Below are positions 11,801 to 23,703 of a DNA stretch of 64,000 nt, piece by piece. Position 1 is the first letter of the stretch; every line of letters starts with the position of its first letter. Where the stretch lies: assembly GCA_947683425.1 (NCBI GenBank), contig CANTUQ010000119.1, positions 2,665,001 through 2,729,000 on the forward strand, written 5' to 3'. This DNA comes from Excoecaria cochinchinensis (Eukaryota > Streptophyta > Magnoliopsida > Malpighiales > Euphorbiaceae). The translations under genes and the position numbers were made by a program. The notes under the pieces were generated by a model. The model made no database searches and was not told where the DNA came from. It was given only the letters and a program-made list of their open reading frames with translations.

Positions 11801-12200
11801 GAGGAAAGTGTTGAGGTTCAGTAAGAAGGGTAAACTTAGTCCTCGGTTTATTGGACCTTATGAGGTGTTGGCTAAAGTTGGTCCGGTAGCCTATAGGTTG
11901 GCTTTATCGATGGAGTTGGCAAAGTTACACGATATTTTCCATGTCTCCATGCTTCGACTGTATAGATCGGATCCGTCGCATGTATTGTCGGTTTAGGATG
12001 TTCAGGTCCAGCCAGATTATTCGTATGATGAGGAACCGAAGACCATTTTAGCTCGGAAAGTGAGACAATTGAGGAATAAGCAAGTCCCTTTGGTCAAGGT
12101 ATTATGGTATCATCATGGAGTAGAGGAAGCGACTTGAGAACCAAAGGCGACTATGAGGACTCAGTATCTGCAGTTATTCAGTTCAGGTGAGAATTTCGAA
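8836..12200 (+). pseudogene. pol: pol of gypsy A: protease, RT, RNase H, integrase, chromodomain (broken)
   Basis: Domains in order: aspartic protease (LIDPRSTHSYL near 8900, second and third active-site residues changed), reverse transcriptase (about 9512-10030, with FIDDILVYS near 9896), RNase H (about 10330-10680, YSDASGVGLG), integrase (zinc-binding part near 10930-11080; core with SDRDPRF near 11325 and QSERVIQ near 11430) and a chromodomain-like tail (about 12010-12180). The frame shifts several times, and stops include those at 9497, 10786, 11994 and 12135. The C-terminal chromodomain places it among chromoviruses of the Tekay/Del type. Confidence 0.9.
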
Positions 12201-12215
12201 GACAAAATTCTTGTT

Positions 12216-12228
12216 AGTAGGAGAGAGT
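12216..12228 (+). other. Polypurine tract of A
   Basis: AGTAGGAGAGAGT directly precedes the 3' LTR. It primes plus-strand DNA synthesis. B has the same motif at 49335-49347. Confidence 0.85.
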
Positions 12229-13204
12229 TGTCACACCCCGTTTTTCCCCTACTAGTTTGAGCCATGTTTGCATGTATGTCTGTGAATGTTTTGGCGTGTG
12301 TTATTTTATTTTTTGGGTTATATGTATGTTTTGAGGGGTTTGTTAGAGTGTGCGTGCTCGTAGTGAAGTAGTGTGTATGTTGTGGGGTTAGTCTTTTGTG
12401 TGCTATAGAGTTTTGTTGTAAGGTGTGAATTTTCAAAACCCACCAATCACAAGGTGACATGTGGGAAGGAGAATTTAGGATGGGGTATATATAGTGAGGA
12501 GAGAGAAAGAGAGAGCAGAATTTTGTTCTTGCTCTCCCATTCTCCCTTCCTCCTCCCTCCCTTGCTCCTTTCTTCCTCTTCCTCTTGCTACACTTTGGCT
12601 CATTTCTCTTGGCTTATTTGTTGGTGGATCTTGGTAATTCTAAAGAGTTTAGTGGTAAGTTTGTTGCGTTCTTTCTTCTTTCTTCTTTTTCTTCTTATCT
12701 TTGATTTTGTTAGAATGTGTTTAATTTAGGGTTTGTTGTGTTGTGTGTGTTTCGGTGTTTTAATTAGTTGAGCCTCCTCGTGATCCCAAAGGAAAAGAGA
12801 AGGCAAGTAGAAGTGTTGCTCATTGAATTGGAGCAAAGGAATTGCAGGTTTGGGAAATTATATGCATTTTGATGATTTTATTCTTTGTTGTTTTTCTGGA
12901 AATTGTATAGTCATTGAAGTCTATAATGGTTTATATGTTATGAGTTTTGAGTATGTTGAGTTAAGAATTTAGTTTGTGATTTTTTTTTTGGATTATATAT
13001 GCATTTGGTTATATTTTGGATTATAAATTGCTGAATTTTTTGGATGACTTGATCATGGTTATTGCATGATTTCTTTGGGTTATGAGCTTAAAAGGTGGGT
13101 TTTAAGTTGGCTTTGATGAGTTGAATGTTTAATTTCTAGGTATGTTGAGATTGGCTTTGAGTTGGGATGAATTTCTGGGAATTTTCTGGGTTTCGGTCAA
13201 TCCA

Positions 13205-13492
13205 CACAGCGGTATGGTATTGCATACCACCGCGTGAATCGTGTGTTTTCCTTCAGTATCGCTTGTTCGTGATTTTACATGGTGGTAAGGACTCTTCATA
13301 CCGCTGTGTAAAGTCATTCTGCCTTGAAAGAATTATGGGCTGTGTATTTTACACGGGGGTATGGAATCCTCCATACCGCCGTGTAAAAGCATTCTGGCTA
13401 TTGTGTTGTGCATGTTACACGGCGGTATGGTTTTACCTTACCACCGTGTAGGATGTCTTACAAGGCGATAAGTGTATATCATACCACCGTGT
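13205..13492 (+). repeat. Hairpin array in 3' LTR of A (five units)
   Basis: Unit starts 13205, 13277, 13351, 13417 and 13460 give spacings of 72, 74, 66 and 43, the same layout as in the 5' LTR. Arms again read ACACGGCGGTAT / ATACCGCCGTGT with scattered changes. Confidence 0.85.
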
Positions 13493-13989
13493 AAAACGTC
13501 TCTGCCCTATTAATTTTGAAGTTTTCAATTTTCGTCTTTTTAATTTCTTTTTCATTTATTATTGTTTTTAATCTTATTTGGTGTCATTTAAATTAGCTAC
13601 TAATGTTAAATTTTATTTTCTTTTGCCTTATCAAATTATATTGGATGTTGTGTTTGAATACGGAATGTGTTATGCATATCTAAGTTCGTGGTTCTCCTTT
13701 ATAAACAATATGTTATGCTTGTATGTGATTTGTATTAAGCATGACCTGCGAGAGTCAGTTTAGTGGATAGTTAGGCATGCCTAATAGAGTTCTTTAGCTG
13801 CAGCCCTCTGTTCCATTTGGACCCTGATCAGGTCCCCCATTTGGTTCCTCGCAAACCTCAATGTGTTTGGATCTTGTTTAAGATTCCCTTTGTAAAATGT
13901 TTTTGAATAAGAAATTGTGATGTTGCTTTTCGATTTGTACCTGTAAGGTACCGCCATGCGTTCAGTTCGATTCGTAACCGTAAGGTACC

Positions 13990-16027
13990 TATGACGCGTG
14001 CCGGATCCCCGCGGCCGCCCGTGGGACCGCCCGCTTAAGGGCGATCGGGGCATTTGTGAGTCCGTTGACAGCTTGCAATAAATCGCAAGTGCGTCTATGT
14101 TGGGCAACAAGGAGGTTTCATGGAGTCGCCACCCAATAGAACATTGGAAAAGTTTCTCTCGCCTCGGAGAGCCTAAGACTGCGCTTAGTATCCATTTTGG
14201 GCCAACCAGAGGGGTCTTGGAGGGTTAACCTCTCGCCCTAAGGAGCCTAGGATTAATGCTAAAGTCTCGTGACAAAAGAGGTGTCTTGGAGGGTAAACCT
14301 CTCGCCTCTTTGAGCCCAAAGACCTGAGCTGGGTTCGGGATTTCTCATCTATTTCTACCTCGATTATTTTATGATCAAATTTTAATTATCATTGATTCGC
14401 TCTCTCTCTACACGATGCAATTAATTGAAGGCGCATTTATCCATATTTGGAAAGCCGTAAATGAGCAAGTAAATAGTGAAAGCAATAAATTACAATAATA
14501 CAAGGAGCTGAATACAACTCCCTCTCATAAATGTGCGATACATACACGAATCAGGGCATTGCTTATTTTGAGGACTTTGGTCCTCGCATGCATCATTATT
14601 AAAATTGGATGTTTCTGTTGTAATGATTTTTATTGGATAAAAATAGGACATTGGGTCCCTAAGTTTATGAAAACCTCATTTTATTGAATATAAAACATTA
14701 ATCAATTTTTATATTTAGCGGGGTACAAAAAGGGTATACTCATGTGCATAAAATAATTAATGAATAAACGAATGAAGGAAATAACCAAAAAGTTAGAAAA
14801 CTAAACCGGACGAAATCCTCCGAGTATGGTAGATAGCCCCTCGAGCTCAGGATAATCCAAGGAAATCAATATATGCTCACAGAAAGTTAAAAGATATTAA
14901 TATGGGAAAGCTCATCATAAATAAAGTCAAAAGAACTTGAAAGATATGGAAAAAGGTTCGAAAACGTGGAGACAGGACCCAGCGACGGCCTCTGCCGAGT
15001 GACCGACGGGCGTGAGTCAAAGTGACCGTCATGTCCGTCGCTCACTCAAGAAAGGGGGCATCTGTGAGTGGGGTGACCGACGGGCGTCGATGAAACAGAT
15101 GACCCGTCGGTCACCACTGTCTCCGAAAGTAAACAGCAAAAAACTCTCTTTTTGGAGCAAAAAAGGGTTTTTATCACAAAATGAGATGAAGAGAATCAAA
15201 ATAAAGAAAAATGAAGGCAAAAAAGCCAAAAGAACAGCAAAAACAAAGAATATAGATGAAATGATATGGAGAATGAGTCCAGAATATTTACCCTCAGATA
15301 ATGTCTTAATAAGATTGTTGATGTCGATTAGAGTCTCGCACGCTCCACGAGAAACAAAGTGAAGGATCGAAAAAAGGAAAATGGATTATTTCCTCCTTAA
15401 TCCCTTAAAAGATTGACTTTGGAATCAAAAACCCCAAAGAAAACTAATTAGTTTTAGTTCCTTTTTAGTGGTTTGATCCTTAAATTGAAAGAGATTTCTT
15501 AATGAATGTGTTTGCTGGAAGAGAGAGAAAATGTGCTTGAATTTGGGCAGAGTTTCCCCTCTTGAAAATTTTTGGAACCCTTTTTAAGAGAAAATCCGAA
15601 GCTTTTATAAGTCAGGAACGACCGACGGGCGTCGGTGTATGGAGACGGGCGTCGAAAGAATCCTTCGGACACAAGGATTCATCCGACGGGCCTGCCATTT
15701 CCACCGACGGGCGTCGAAAAGGTTGCGTACTCCGGGAAATCAGGCGGTGTGCTCAGAAAGGGGAGGTGCCTTCCGACGGGCGTCGGAAAATACCACAAGC
15801 CGTCTGTGACCCTAAGCGACGGGCTGACCGTCTGTCGAGGGAAATATACTTTTTTGACTCAAAAACTCCCTGTTTTCTCCCCCTCTGCCTATGAAAGGTG
15901 AAAAGACTCATTTCTCGTGGAGCATGGGACTAAAACCTCCAAATCCAAACCATTTATATAGGCTCGGATACTGATTTCATCATAGGGTAATCTCTGATCC
16001 GGACCGCTCCGGGACACGGTGCTTATA
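13990..16027 (-). mobile_element. Solo LTR of a Tat/Ogre-type family, inverted
   Basis: The insert is flanked by the perfect 5-base duplication GTACC (13985-13989 and 16028-16032). Read on the minus strand it starts TATAAGCACCGTGTCCCGG and ends GCACGCGTCATA, matching the starts (TGTARACACCGGGTCC) and ends (GCGCGTCACA) of LTRs F and G, with the terminal dinucleotides changed. No internal domain is present, so it arose by recombination between two LTRs. Its minus strand includes a 'GTTCTATTGGGTGGCGACTCC'-like U5 segment (around 14120) shared with G. Open frames inside are accidental. Confidence 0.9.
14980..15840 (-). repeat. GACGGGCGTC hairpin repeats inside the solo LTR
   Basis: The CGACGGGCGTCG motif, itself nearly palindromic, recurs near 15001, 15077, 15622, 15648, 15701 and 15775. 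At 15073-15084 and 15103-15114 GTGACCGACGGG faces its exact complement, a perfect 12-bp stem with an 18-base loop. Two clusters (about 14980-15115 and 15615-15840) are separated by A-rich sequence. Confidence 0.75.
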
Positions 16028-16691
16028 GTACCGCCATGTGTTTACTCGTTATCCACTATTGTGAGTAAGCAGGTGTATTGTTTGATTGTGATATGTCTAT
16101 AAGAATGTGAATTCGATCAGCTATGACTATAAGTATGTGAATTAATATGTATACGAATGTGAACATGGACTTTTGAATGCTATATATGTGACTATCAGCA
16201 TATGCCATTATGTATGTGTTTTGCCTTGACGACCATTGCGAATGGCCGCCCATTTTACTGTTGTTTGTTTGCCCACTAAGCATTATCGCTTAGCATGGGT
16301 TTTTCATCCGTGTAGGTGTGGATGGTGTTTATCTTTTGGGAGAGTCTCCGCAAGTCAAGCCAACACAGGGGAATTTGATGTTAAGACTTAGCATTTTGTT
16401 TTTTGAGATTCTTTTTGTAATAGTGAACTCTCATTGTATTTATTCTTTTGTTTTGCTTCCGCATTGTAATTTTGAAGGATGTAATTATTTTGTAATATCA
16501 GTTATCAATCAGAACATTATTGTAATGAATTTTATTATATTAATGAATGATCATTCTGATGTTTCCACAGTTTTAATTTTCACTGTATGTCTGTATGTTA
16601 TTGTATCGTTTTGTTTGGTGATACCCCGACTTGTACGGCTTCTCACTCCCTTATGGATGGGTTCACCTACTTATGGGTAGGGGGTGTTACA

Positions 16692-17934
16692 AGATACTTC
16701 TCACAGCCAGAACTCACACTTACTCAATTTAGCATACAACTGATGCTCCCGCAATGTCTGTAGCACAATTCTTAAATGCTGCTCATGCTCTTTCTCATTT
16801 CTTGAGTAAACCAGAATGTCATCAATAAATACTACCACAAATTGATCCAAGTATGGCCTAAACACTCTATTCATCAGATCCATGAATGTAGCAGGCGCAT
16901 TGGTTAATCCGAATAGCATCACTAGAAATTCATAATGCCCATAACAAGTTCTAAATGCAGCCTTGGGTATGTCCTCCTTCTTCACTTGCAACTGATAATA
17001 CCCAGACCGTAAGTCAATCTTAAAAACACACCTGTCCCTCTCAACTGATCGAACAAATCCTCAATTTTAGGCAGAGGATACCGATTCTTTATTGTTACTT
17101 TATTCAGCTGCTGATAGTCAATACACATTCTCATGGTTCCATCTTTCTTCTTAACAAATAGAACTGGTGCTCCCCAAGGAGACACACTAGGCCTTATGAA
17201 TCCCTTGTCCAATAACTCCTGCAACTGAGTTTTCAACTCCTTCAATTCAGTAGGAGCCATTCGATAAGGCGCTTTAGACACTGGCACTGTTCCAGGCACA
17301 ACATCAATGGACAATTCCACCTCCCTAATTGGTGGCACACCATTCAGCTCTTCCGGAAACACATTAGGAAACTCCTGTACTATGGGTATATCCTAAATCT
17401 TTACTTGCTCTTTTTTAGAATCTAACACTAGTGCCAAATAAGCCTTGCATCCTTTCCTCAAACAACGATAGGCTTGCATTGCCGACACCACATTTATAAG
17501 AGGGTTTGCACAAACTCCCCTCACTGTAACTTTACTTCCCTTACTGTCTCTAAATACTACTATTTTCCTCTTACAGTCAACTATCGCACCATATTTACTC
17601 AGCCAATCCATACCCAATATTAAGTCAAACTCATCAAAAGGTAATTCAATTAAATCAACCGGAAATATGCTACCCTAAACTACCAATGAACAACCCCTAT
17701 ACACTTTGTTCACATTCACATTATTTCCCAAAGGACATGATACACATATGTCATATTTCAAACATTCAGCATCAGGCATTCTATCACATATCTTTTTAGA
17801 ACACACATACGAATGAGTTGATCCAAAGTCAATTAATGCAAACATTTCTACATCATAGAGTAGAAAAGTACCTGCTATAACTTCAGGTGCGTCCTGCTCC
17901 TCTCGAGCCTTCATCGCATAAGCCCAAGGTGGTT
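16692..17934 (-). pseudogene. pol: pol fragment of C: protease and reverse transcriptase (broken, truncated)
   Basis: Read from 17934 down: protease (FALIDFGSTHSYVC near 17830-17790, with Phe in the usual second active-site position), the linker GMDWLSKYGA, then reverse transcriptase with FIRPSVSPWGAPVLF and MRMCIDYQQLN, a frameshift near 16990, and FIDDILVYS near 16820. The sequence stops just after SKCEFWL, where the 3' LTR of A begins. RNase H, integrase and chromodomain are missing from the window. Confidence 0.88.
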
Positions 17935-19097
17935 CCATAATAGGTCTGTCCACTGTTTCTGAATCAGCTGCACCTCTGGACTGGCCACCTCTGCCTCGTC
18001 CTCTACCTCTTCCTCCATTAACTGGAGGTAAATTAGAACCACCTCTGCTCTGTTCCTGCTGATTTCCAATTACCTCATAAGCTTTTGGACAGTTTGCTAA
18101 GAAATGCTCGGTACTTCCACACCTAAAACATGCACCGGTCACTTTTCAGCATTCCCCTCTATGTCTTTTGCCACAATGGGGACACTCATGCACTTTATTC
18201 TTGGTACCAGATGTACCTCTACTAGATCCAGATACAGAAAGTGCTCCTCGCTTCTTACCCCTTGCTATTGAACTAAACACAGGTTCTGCCGGTGGTGCCA
18301 TCTGAGAATCTCTCGGCCTCTTGCCCATATTAGACCCACCTCGATTGGAATTCCTTTTCTACATCCTTTCTCTTTGTACTCCCAGTGACCTCTCTGCTCG
18401 TATACCAGCTTGAACTATCCAATAGTACCTTACATTCTGCTCGGTAGTCAGCGAGATCAGTAACGCTTTAATCTCTTCAATCAACCTCTTCAAACTACTG
18501 ACACCTAAACTCCTCAGTCAGAACACCTTGCGGTGCATATTTACTCAATCGGCAAAACTCCTTCTCATACTCCGCTATAGACATAGTTCTTTGCCTTAAA
18601 TTCAGAAATTGCTTCCAATTTGCCTCCTTGTACGCCTTGGTTACAAACTTATTCCGAAATTCCTTTTCAAAGAATTTCCAGGTGATTGGATCTGGGAGCA
18701 TTGGATATTGCAGAACTAATTTTCACCAGTCATATGCTGCACCCTGAAGCAGCGATACTACACACTCAACTCATTGGTCCGGGGGACATCTTATTTCTCC
18801 CAGTACCCTTTGCACCTTCTCTATCCAGTATTCTACCTTTTTTGACTCATCCAACCTTATACCATGAAACTCTTCTGCTCCATGCTTCCTTAAAGATTCT
18901 ACTGGAGCCTTCGGTGCTATCATTCGATCCAACACTCTCACCATATCCTACGACATCTTTAATAAGGCCTCCATTGGGACCATTGGAGCCTCATTTTCGA
19001 ACTTGACTGGCCTAGACTAACCAGACCCCATCACTTCTTCTTCCCAAGGATTAACACTTTCGACTATTTCCTCTCTTGAGTTATGACTAGGATCCAT
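17935..19097 (-). pseudogene. gag: gag of gypsy C (broken)
   Basis: The ATG at 19097 begins MDPSHNSREEIVESVNPW, matching the gag starts of A and B. The capsid region includes TWKFFEKEFRNKFVTKAYKE and EYEKEFCRLSKYAP (18495-18701). Two zinc knuckles are intact in pattern: CPHCGKRHRGEC (near 18180) and CFRCGSTEHFLANC (near 18120). An RG-rich run follows. In-frame stops occur between 19020 and 18720 and again near 18360 and 18145. Confidence 0.87.
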
Positions 19098-19188
19098 CGA
19101 TCTACACAGTTTACACAAAGACATCCACATTAGGTCAACACGTCTGTACACATCCTAACTAACCAATTACCTAGAAAAGACTAAACCA

Positions 19189-19206
19189 GGCTCTCATACC
19201 ACAACT
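19189..19206 (-). other. Primer binding site of C
   Basis: Minus strand AGTTGTGGTATGAGAGCC directly after the LTR end GGCATTACA. It is the tRNA-Met site with one change (TATGAG for TATCAG). Confidence 0.85.
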
Positions 19207-19600
19207 TGTAATGCCAAATCCCAACCACTAGATTAGCTCAGCTAATGCAGTTAAGAACAGCCACTACACAGCAACATAAGCACACTTCACAATCACAATC
19301 TCATGCCGACAATTTGAATAATAAAATTTCTTAACTAAGCATACATTTGCATGCATCATATGTCATAAGTTGCTTCCTATTTTCCAATAATCTTGCTTAC
19401 ATACATACAATACAGGCATTAAGTTTAGAACACTTTGATAGTACAACTTTGCATATTTTTGGATTACCCCAAAATAACATACATAACTTGTACAAACACA
19501 TTACTAGAAATCCCCAAAAACCTACACTATAGATGTACTCCTAATGTTGACCGTTGACAATGCGGAAATGTCCCTCAAAATCACCTCGCATTCGAACCTG

Positions 19601-19641
19601 CACGGATTAGGAAGAAACCCATGCTAAGCGATAATGCTTAG
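19601..19641 (-). promoter_or_regulatory. Double-hairpin module in LTR of C
   Basis: Minus strand CTAAGCA-TTAT-CGCTTAG (one mismatch next to the loop), then a CATGG...CCGTG stem containing one G-T pair, then CAGG. Same order and place as in A, B and D. Confidence 0.65.
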
Positions 19642-20455
19642 TGGGAAAACACATATAAAGCATATATATACACGTATGAAAACAAATATCACACAAGAAT
19701 CATATTATAATTCATACTTAAGCTATCAAGTCAAAAGCATGTACATTATTATACTTATAACATCATTATTTAATCACATTTTTATATAGCATGCATATGA
19801 TTGGCACATACTCATTATAACCAATGTGTTCACACACAACAAATGTATAATTTAAGATTATCATTATCTTATATGATTAGATTTGCCTGCAATTCAAAGA
19901 CGCGGATAATGGTTATCACATTGGTACCCCTGAGGTACTATAATTTCAGTGTATCCATGGATACACATACTCGCATTGGTACCTAAGGTACAAAAATTAC
20001 AATAGAATCAATATTCCACATTCAAGAATCCAACAAGGATTTAACTCGCATTGTGATTCCCAAGGAATCGGACGCATTGGGCTGTAGCACTTTGACCCTA
20101 TAGGCATGCCTATCTATCCACTACTTGACTCGCAGGCTAAGATTATTCAATTTAATTCACAGTTTGCTTGATCAAGTATTGCAACAAGACATTTGCAAAC
20201 TAACAATGAATTCACATGCTTAAACTCATCATACAATTGTATTAACTTACCTTATTACTCTTTATATAAGCCCTTGAAATAGTTAGCTTAAGCATAGCAC
20301 AATGGATCTCTTTAAATTAATCATTCACTTATAAACATCCCATTTAATAATAGCATGAAGCACTTATTAAGTGTCATTTGTATGTGATTAATCATTAACT
20401 TAACATCCAAGCATTACCCTTAAAGAATAAGAATTCTTCTCAAAAATAGGGTATC

Positions 20456-20860
20456 TCACGGTCACAACCAGTTTGGTTATCACCGTGACATACCAAAGGT
20501 TTCAAAATAGAATGTAGTCTAGGGTATCTCACGGTCACAACTAATTTGGTTGTCATCGTGATATACATTCAATACCCGGACATAATGCAATTCTTGGGTA
20601 TCTCACATTCACAACCAATATGGTTGTCACCGTGACATACCTCATGTGTGCAAAGGCAGATTGTAAACCTTTATACCTCACGGTTAAAACCAATTGGTTG
20701 TCACCGTGACATACCAAATTCACTTTGGTAGAATAGACTACATGATACCTTATGGTCACAACCAGTTTGGTTGTGACCGTGACATATCAATCACTCTCGA
20801 CAGAATGTAAACTTTGCATATCTCACAGTGGTAATCTCTTGGTTGTCACCGTGACCTATA
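20456..20860 (-). repeat. Hairpin array in LTR of C (six units)
   Basis: Six units start at 20456, 20529, 20603, 20678, 20750 and 20823, a spacing of 73, 74, 75, 72 and 73. On the plus strand arms read TCACGGTCACAACCA and TGGTTRTCACCGTGA, i.e. the same arm family as in element B, but in a different LTR family. Units 3, 4, 5 and 6 carry changes in one arm. Confidence 0.85.
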
Positions 20861-22008
20861 CACAAGTTGCAAAACACCTCTTTGCAAATCACCTCATTTT
20901 CTTGTTCTACTCAAGACTTGCCAACTCACCATTTCATACACAAACCATTATGTATTTCTTATCATTAGTTAATACATTATAAACTTCCATTCAAACATCT
21001 TAATTCCATGAACTTAGCATTAAACTCACATATATATAATCCACAATTCTAGGTAAAGTTCATTGGTTAAAGGCAACCCATAATCTCATGCCATTTAAGT
21101 TCCTCCACAATCACATACCATTCAATATTTATATACAAGTCGCACGGCAATTCTCAAATACCAGCATTCAACATTCAAATCAACTAACTAATTAACACAT
21201 ATTAAAATAGGGCAAGTTTTCCAAATCTCATCGCCTAAGCTCCTAGCATTCACTTGGCACTTAATTCCCCGACCTCTACAAATTCCATCCAATTTCCAGA
21301 ATTGGACATAAATCACCAATTCCTCAATCCACCACATACAAAAACCAGAAAGAGAAGAAGAACTACAAATAACCACTTACCTTTCAATTTTAACAACTTA
21401 ATCCTGGATCCACATGGAAATATTCATACAATCAATTTGATGAATTCTAAAGAACTACACGGAAATAAAAGGTAAAAGAAATGCAGAGTTTGGAAGTGGA
21501 AATGGCTGAAGATTCATGCTAATAGTGGCCCTTTCTCTCTCCTCAATTCTATATATATGCATGCACTTAGTGTAGGTGGCAGCACAATTAAGTGCCTCCC
21601 GGATTCCACCTCTACCTTCTGCCCTTAATTAGCCTAATGACTCTCCACTTAGTTTAATTAATCCACAATTAAGTTAACTAACCCTCAATTAGCTTAATGA
21701 TGCAAAATTACAACTTGGCCACTTAACTTTCCTTTAGTTTCTCAATTAGGTCTTTACTTTTATTACAATTAAGTCCACATTACACCCTCAGTTAATCCAA
21801 TTACACCAATTACAACTAGGGTACATTTTCGGCCATTACATCTTCCTCAAAACACCCAAGCAAAACCCATACTAAAACACAAAACATACTAATACACCCT
21901 ACTAACTTATAATATCATGCAAATGACTCCAATATTAAAATAATACATGCAAAAATACACACACCCAAAATAGCTCAAAATTACTAGGGTAAAAAACGGA
22001 GTGTTACA

Positions 22009-22938
22009 ATATGTGCTATGTATATATATATATAAATATGAATTGATGTTGATAATTACTAGTGTAATGTGAATTGAATACATAGTGGTTACAGTATGTA
22101 GTATCAGGTAGGTTATGTTATGACAAGCAAGAAAATGACAATGAACTTGCTATGTTTGATGAGTATGTGATTTTGTTAGGGATTTAGTAAAAGTATGCCT
22201 TGAAAGAATGCATGTTAATAATTTGATGACGATGTGTATATTTATGAAAGTGCCAATAATTACTTTGTCATGTGTGGTTATATATGTACTATGCAATGTC
22301 TATAAATTGCGATATCTATTAGGTTGCAAAGAATGAATAAGAAATAACAAAATGAGCAAATTAATATATGAATTCAGGATTCAAAGTAAAGAACTATATA
22401 ATGATTTCAATGTGGATAGTTGCTCATGGGTAATTGATTGATGGTTGCATTAATATGGATGTTAATTGATTATATCTATATATATGTTATTGCTTGAGCA
22501 TGTGGTTAGTATTAATGATCACTGTGAGTGTTCATCCATATTTTATTGTTTCCCACTAAGTGTTATCACTTAGCATGGATGTTTTATCCATACAGGTATC
22601 TGGAAGTAGCGTTCTGGAAGACAATCCTGCATCGCCAACGGCCAACACATTAGGAACCGCTGTATAAGTAGGTTATTTTGTAATAGTAAATGATGTGTAT
22701 TTGTAGTTGACATGTGTAAGTGAACTAAAGTTATATTCTGTAAAGCGAAAAGTGTAGTAAGACTAAAGATGTTATGTAATGTAATGCATGGATTTTTCAG
22801 TTGTTAATTGAATGTTGCTTTTACAAAAAAATTATTAATCGGGAACTTTATATAGAATATTAATTTATGCGCATGTGATGTGTTGTGACACTCCATAGTC
22901 ATCGTAGTAAAGCTCTACTGGTGGTTAGAAGTGTTACT
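22009..22938 (+). repeat. 5' LTR of D (3' portion)
   Basis: It matches the 3' LTR from about 27497 to 29127, apart from the MITE. It ends GTGTTACT where the 3' LTR has GTGTTACA, so the last base is mutated. Left boundary is the insertion of C. Confidence 0.88.
22556..22592 (+). promoter_or_regulatory. Double-hairpin module in LTR of D
   Basis: CTAAGTG-TTAT-CACTTAG, where both sides of one base pair differ from the A and B form (GCG/CGC becomes GTG/CAC). It is followed by CATGGAT...ATCCATA and CAGG. Confidence 0.7.
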
Positions 22939-22943
22939 ATCAA

Positions 22944-22955
22944 TGGTATCAGAGC
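22944..22955 (+). other. Primer binding site of D
   Basis: TGGTATCAGAGC, five bases after the 5' LTR end; tRNA-Met type. Confidence 0.85.
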
Positions 22956-23042
22956 ATAGGTTTAGTCGTTTCCGGTCTAGTGTAAAATAGAAATGCATAT
23001 AGTTTTGTGTTGGCCTGATGCAGATGTCTTGCTTTTTTTAGA

Positions 23043-23703
23043 ATGTCGAGGGGTTCTTCTTCGAAAGCGATAAAAGAAATTTCTAGAAGTGGTAATCCTA
23101 GGGATTCAAAATCGCTAATTCTTGGTCCATCTGAACCAGTGAGTGATGTTGGTGATGTTTCAATTGCACCTTTAGAGGCTCTGCTTAAAATATCACAAGA
23201 TTTGGTAAAAGCCTTGGATTGAATGACTGTATCTTGAGTTTTAATAGATTTGAGGAGTGATCTTCCTTCAGGAAATAGGTCTAGAGATTTGTAAGAGACA
23301 TCTCAAATTAAGTCTGAAAGGGGACCTATTACCAGAGGTAGACAACAAGGATCTTTTGCTGCATCTGGGTTTCGAAGAGGTTCGACTTATAAGAGAAAGG
23401 ATTATACCTAAATTTTTTCATTGTGGTAAGCGTCATAAAAGCGATTGCAGATGGCTAACTGGTGGCTACTTCCATTGTGAAAGTACTACACACATTCTAG
23501 CTAATTGCCCTAAGGCTTATGAATTGTGTGGAAGTCAGCAAGGAGTAAGTAGGGGTGGATCTAGTGCATCTCTAGCGATCCATGGTAAAAGAAGTAGTCG
23601 GGGTAGAGGTAATCAGCTTAGAAGTGGTATCGTACCAAGATCAGTCGATGGTCCTATAATGGTTCCAGTATGGGATCTTATTGGGAAAGCGAGTGAGGAC
23701 TAG
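23043..23703 (+). pseudogene. gag: gag remnant of D
   Basis: The ATG at 23043 starts MSRGSSSKAIKEISRSGN and runs to a stop near 23220 just after a segment (PLEALLKISQDLVKALD) equivalent to the start of Gag in A-C. The capsid core is missing. The frame at 23257-23703 resumes near the zinc knuckles: CGKRHKSDC preceded by FH, then FHCESTTHILANC, then an RG-rich tail. So an internal deletion removed most of the capsid. Confidence 0.75.

Larger units (their letters stand above)
5153..16691 (+). mobile_element. Ty3/gypsy chromovirus A (Tekay/Del type), 5' LTR cut by CACTA
   Basis: The order is partial 5' LTR (5153-7523), tRNA-Met-type primer binding site, gag, protease, reverse transcriptase, RNase H, integrase, chromodomain, polypurine tract and 3' LTR (12229-16691). 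About the first 93 bases of the 5' LTR lie beyond the CACTA element, outside the window. The 3' LTR holds an inverted solo LTR (13990-16027); without it the LTR is about 2420 bases. Coding regions have many stops and frameshifts, so the element is dead. Its right flank 'AGATA' at 16692-16696 falls inside the reverse transcriptase of element C, the insertion target. Confidence 0.92.
12229..16691 (+). repeat. 3' LTR of gypsy A, interrupted by an inverted solo LTR
   Basis: It begins TGTCACACCCCG and ends GGGGTGTTACA. The stretch 13990-16027 is foreign; the LTR sequence resumes at 16028 after a 5-base repeat GTACC. The joined LTR would be about 2420 bases. It matches the 5' LTR closely by eye, including the hairpin array and TATA-like GGTATATATAG near 12484. 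Confidence 0.92.
16692..22008 (-). mobile_element. Ty3/gypsy chromovirus C (Tekay-like), truncated by A
   Basis: On the minus strand: LTR 22008-19207, primer binding site, gag, protease and the start of reverse transcriptase, cut at 16692 where A inserted. The rest of pol and the 3' LTR must lie left of the window. Many stops and a frameshift show that it is dead. C itself sits in the 5' LTR of D: its right flank ATATG (22009-22013) matches the uninterrupted sequence in D's 3' LTR near 27495. Confidence 0.9.
19207..22008 (-). repeat. 5' LTR of gypsy C
   Basis: 2802 bases, minus strand TGTAACACTCCG ... GGCATTACA. It holds a TATA-like TATATATGCATG region near 21547, the hairpin array (20456-20860), the palindrome ATAGGCATGCCTAT at 20100-20113, GGTACC mini-hairpins near 19920-19990 and the double hairpin at 19601-19641, in the same order as in A and B. 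Open frames in this stretch are accidental. Confidence 0.88.

Noticed and set aside
15012..15362. 116-codon Lys/Arg-rich frame in the solo LTR
   Set aside because: It lies in LTR sequence in the antisense direction and is an accident of A-rich and GACGGGCGTC repeats.
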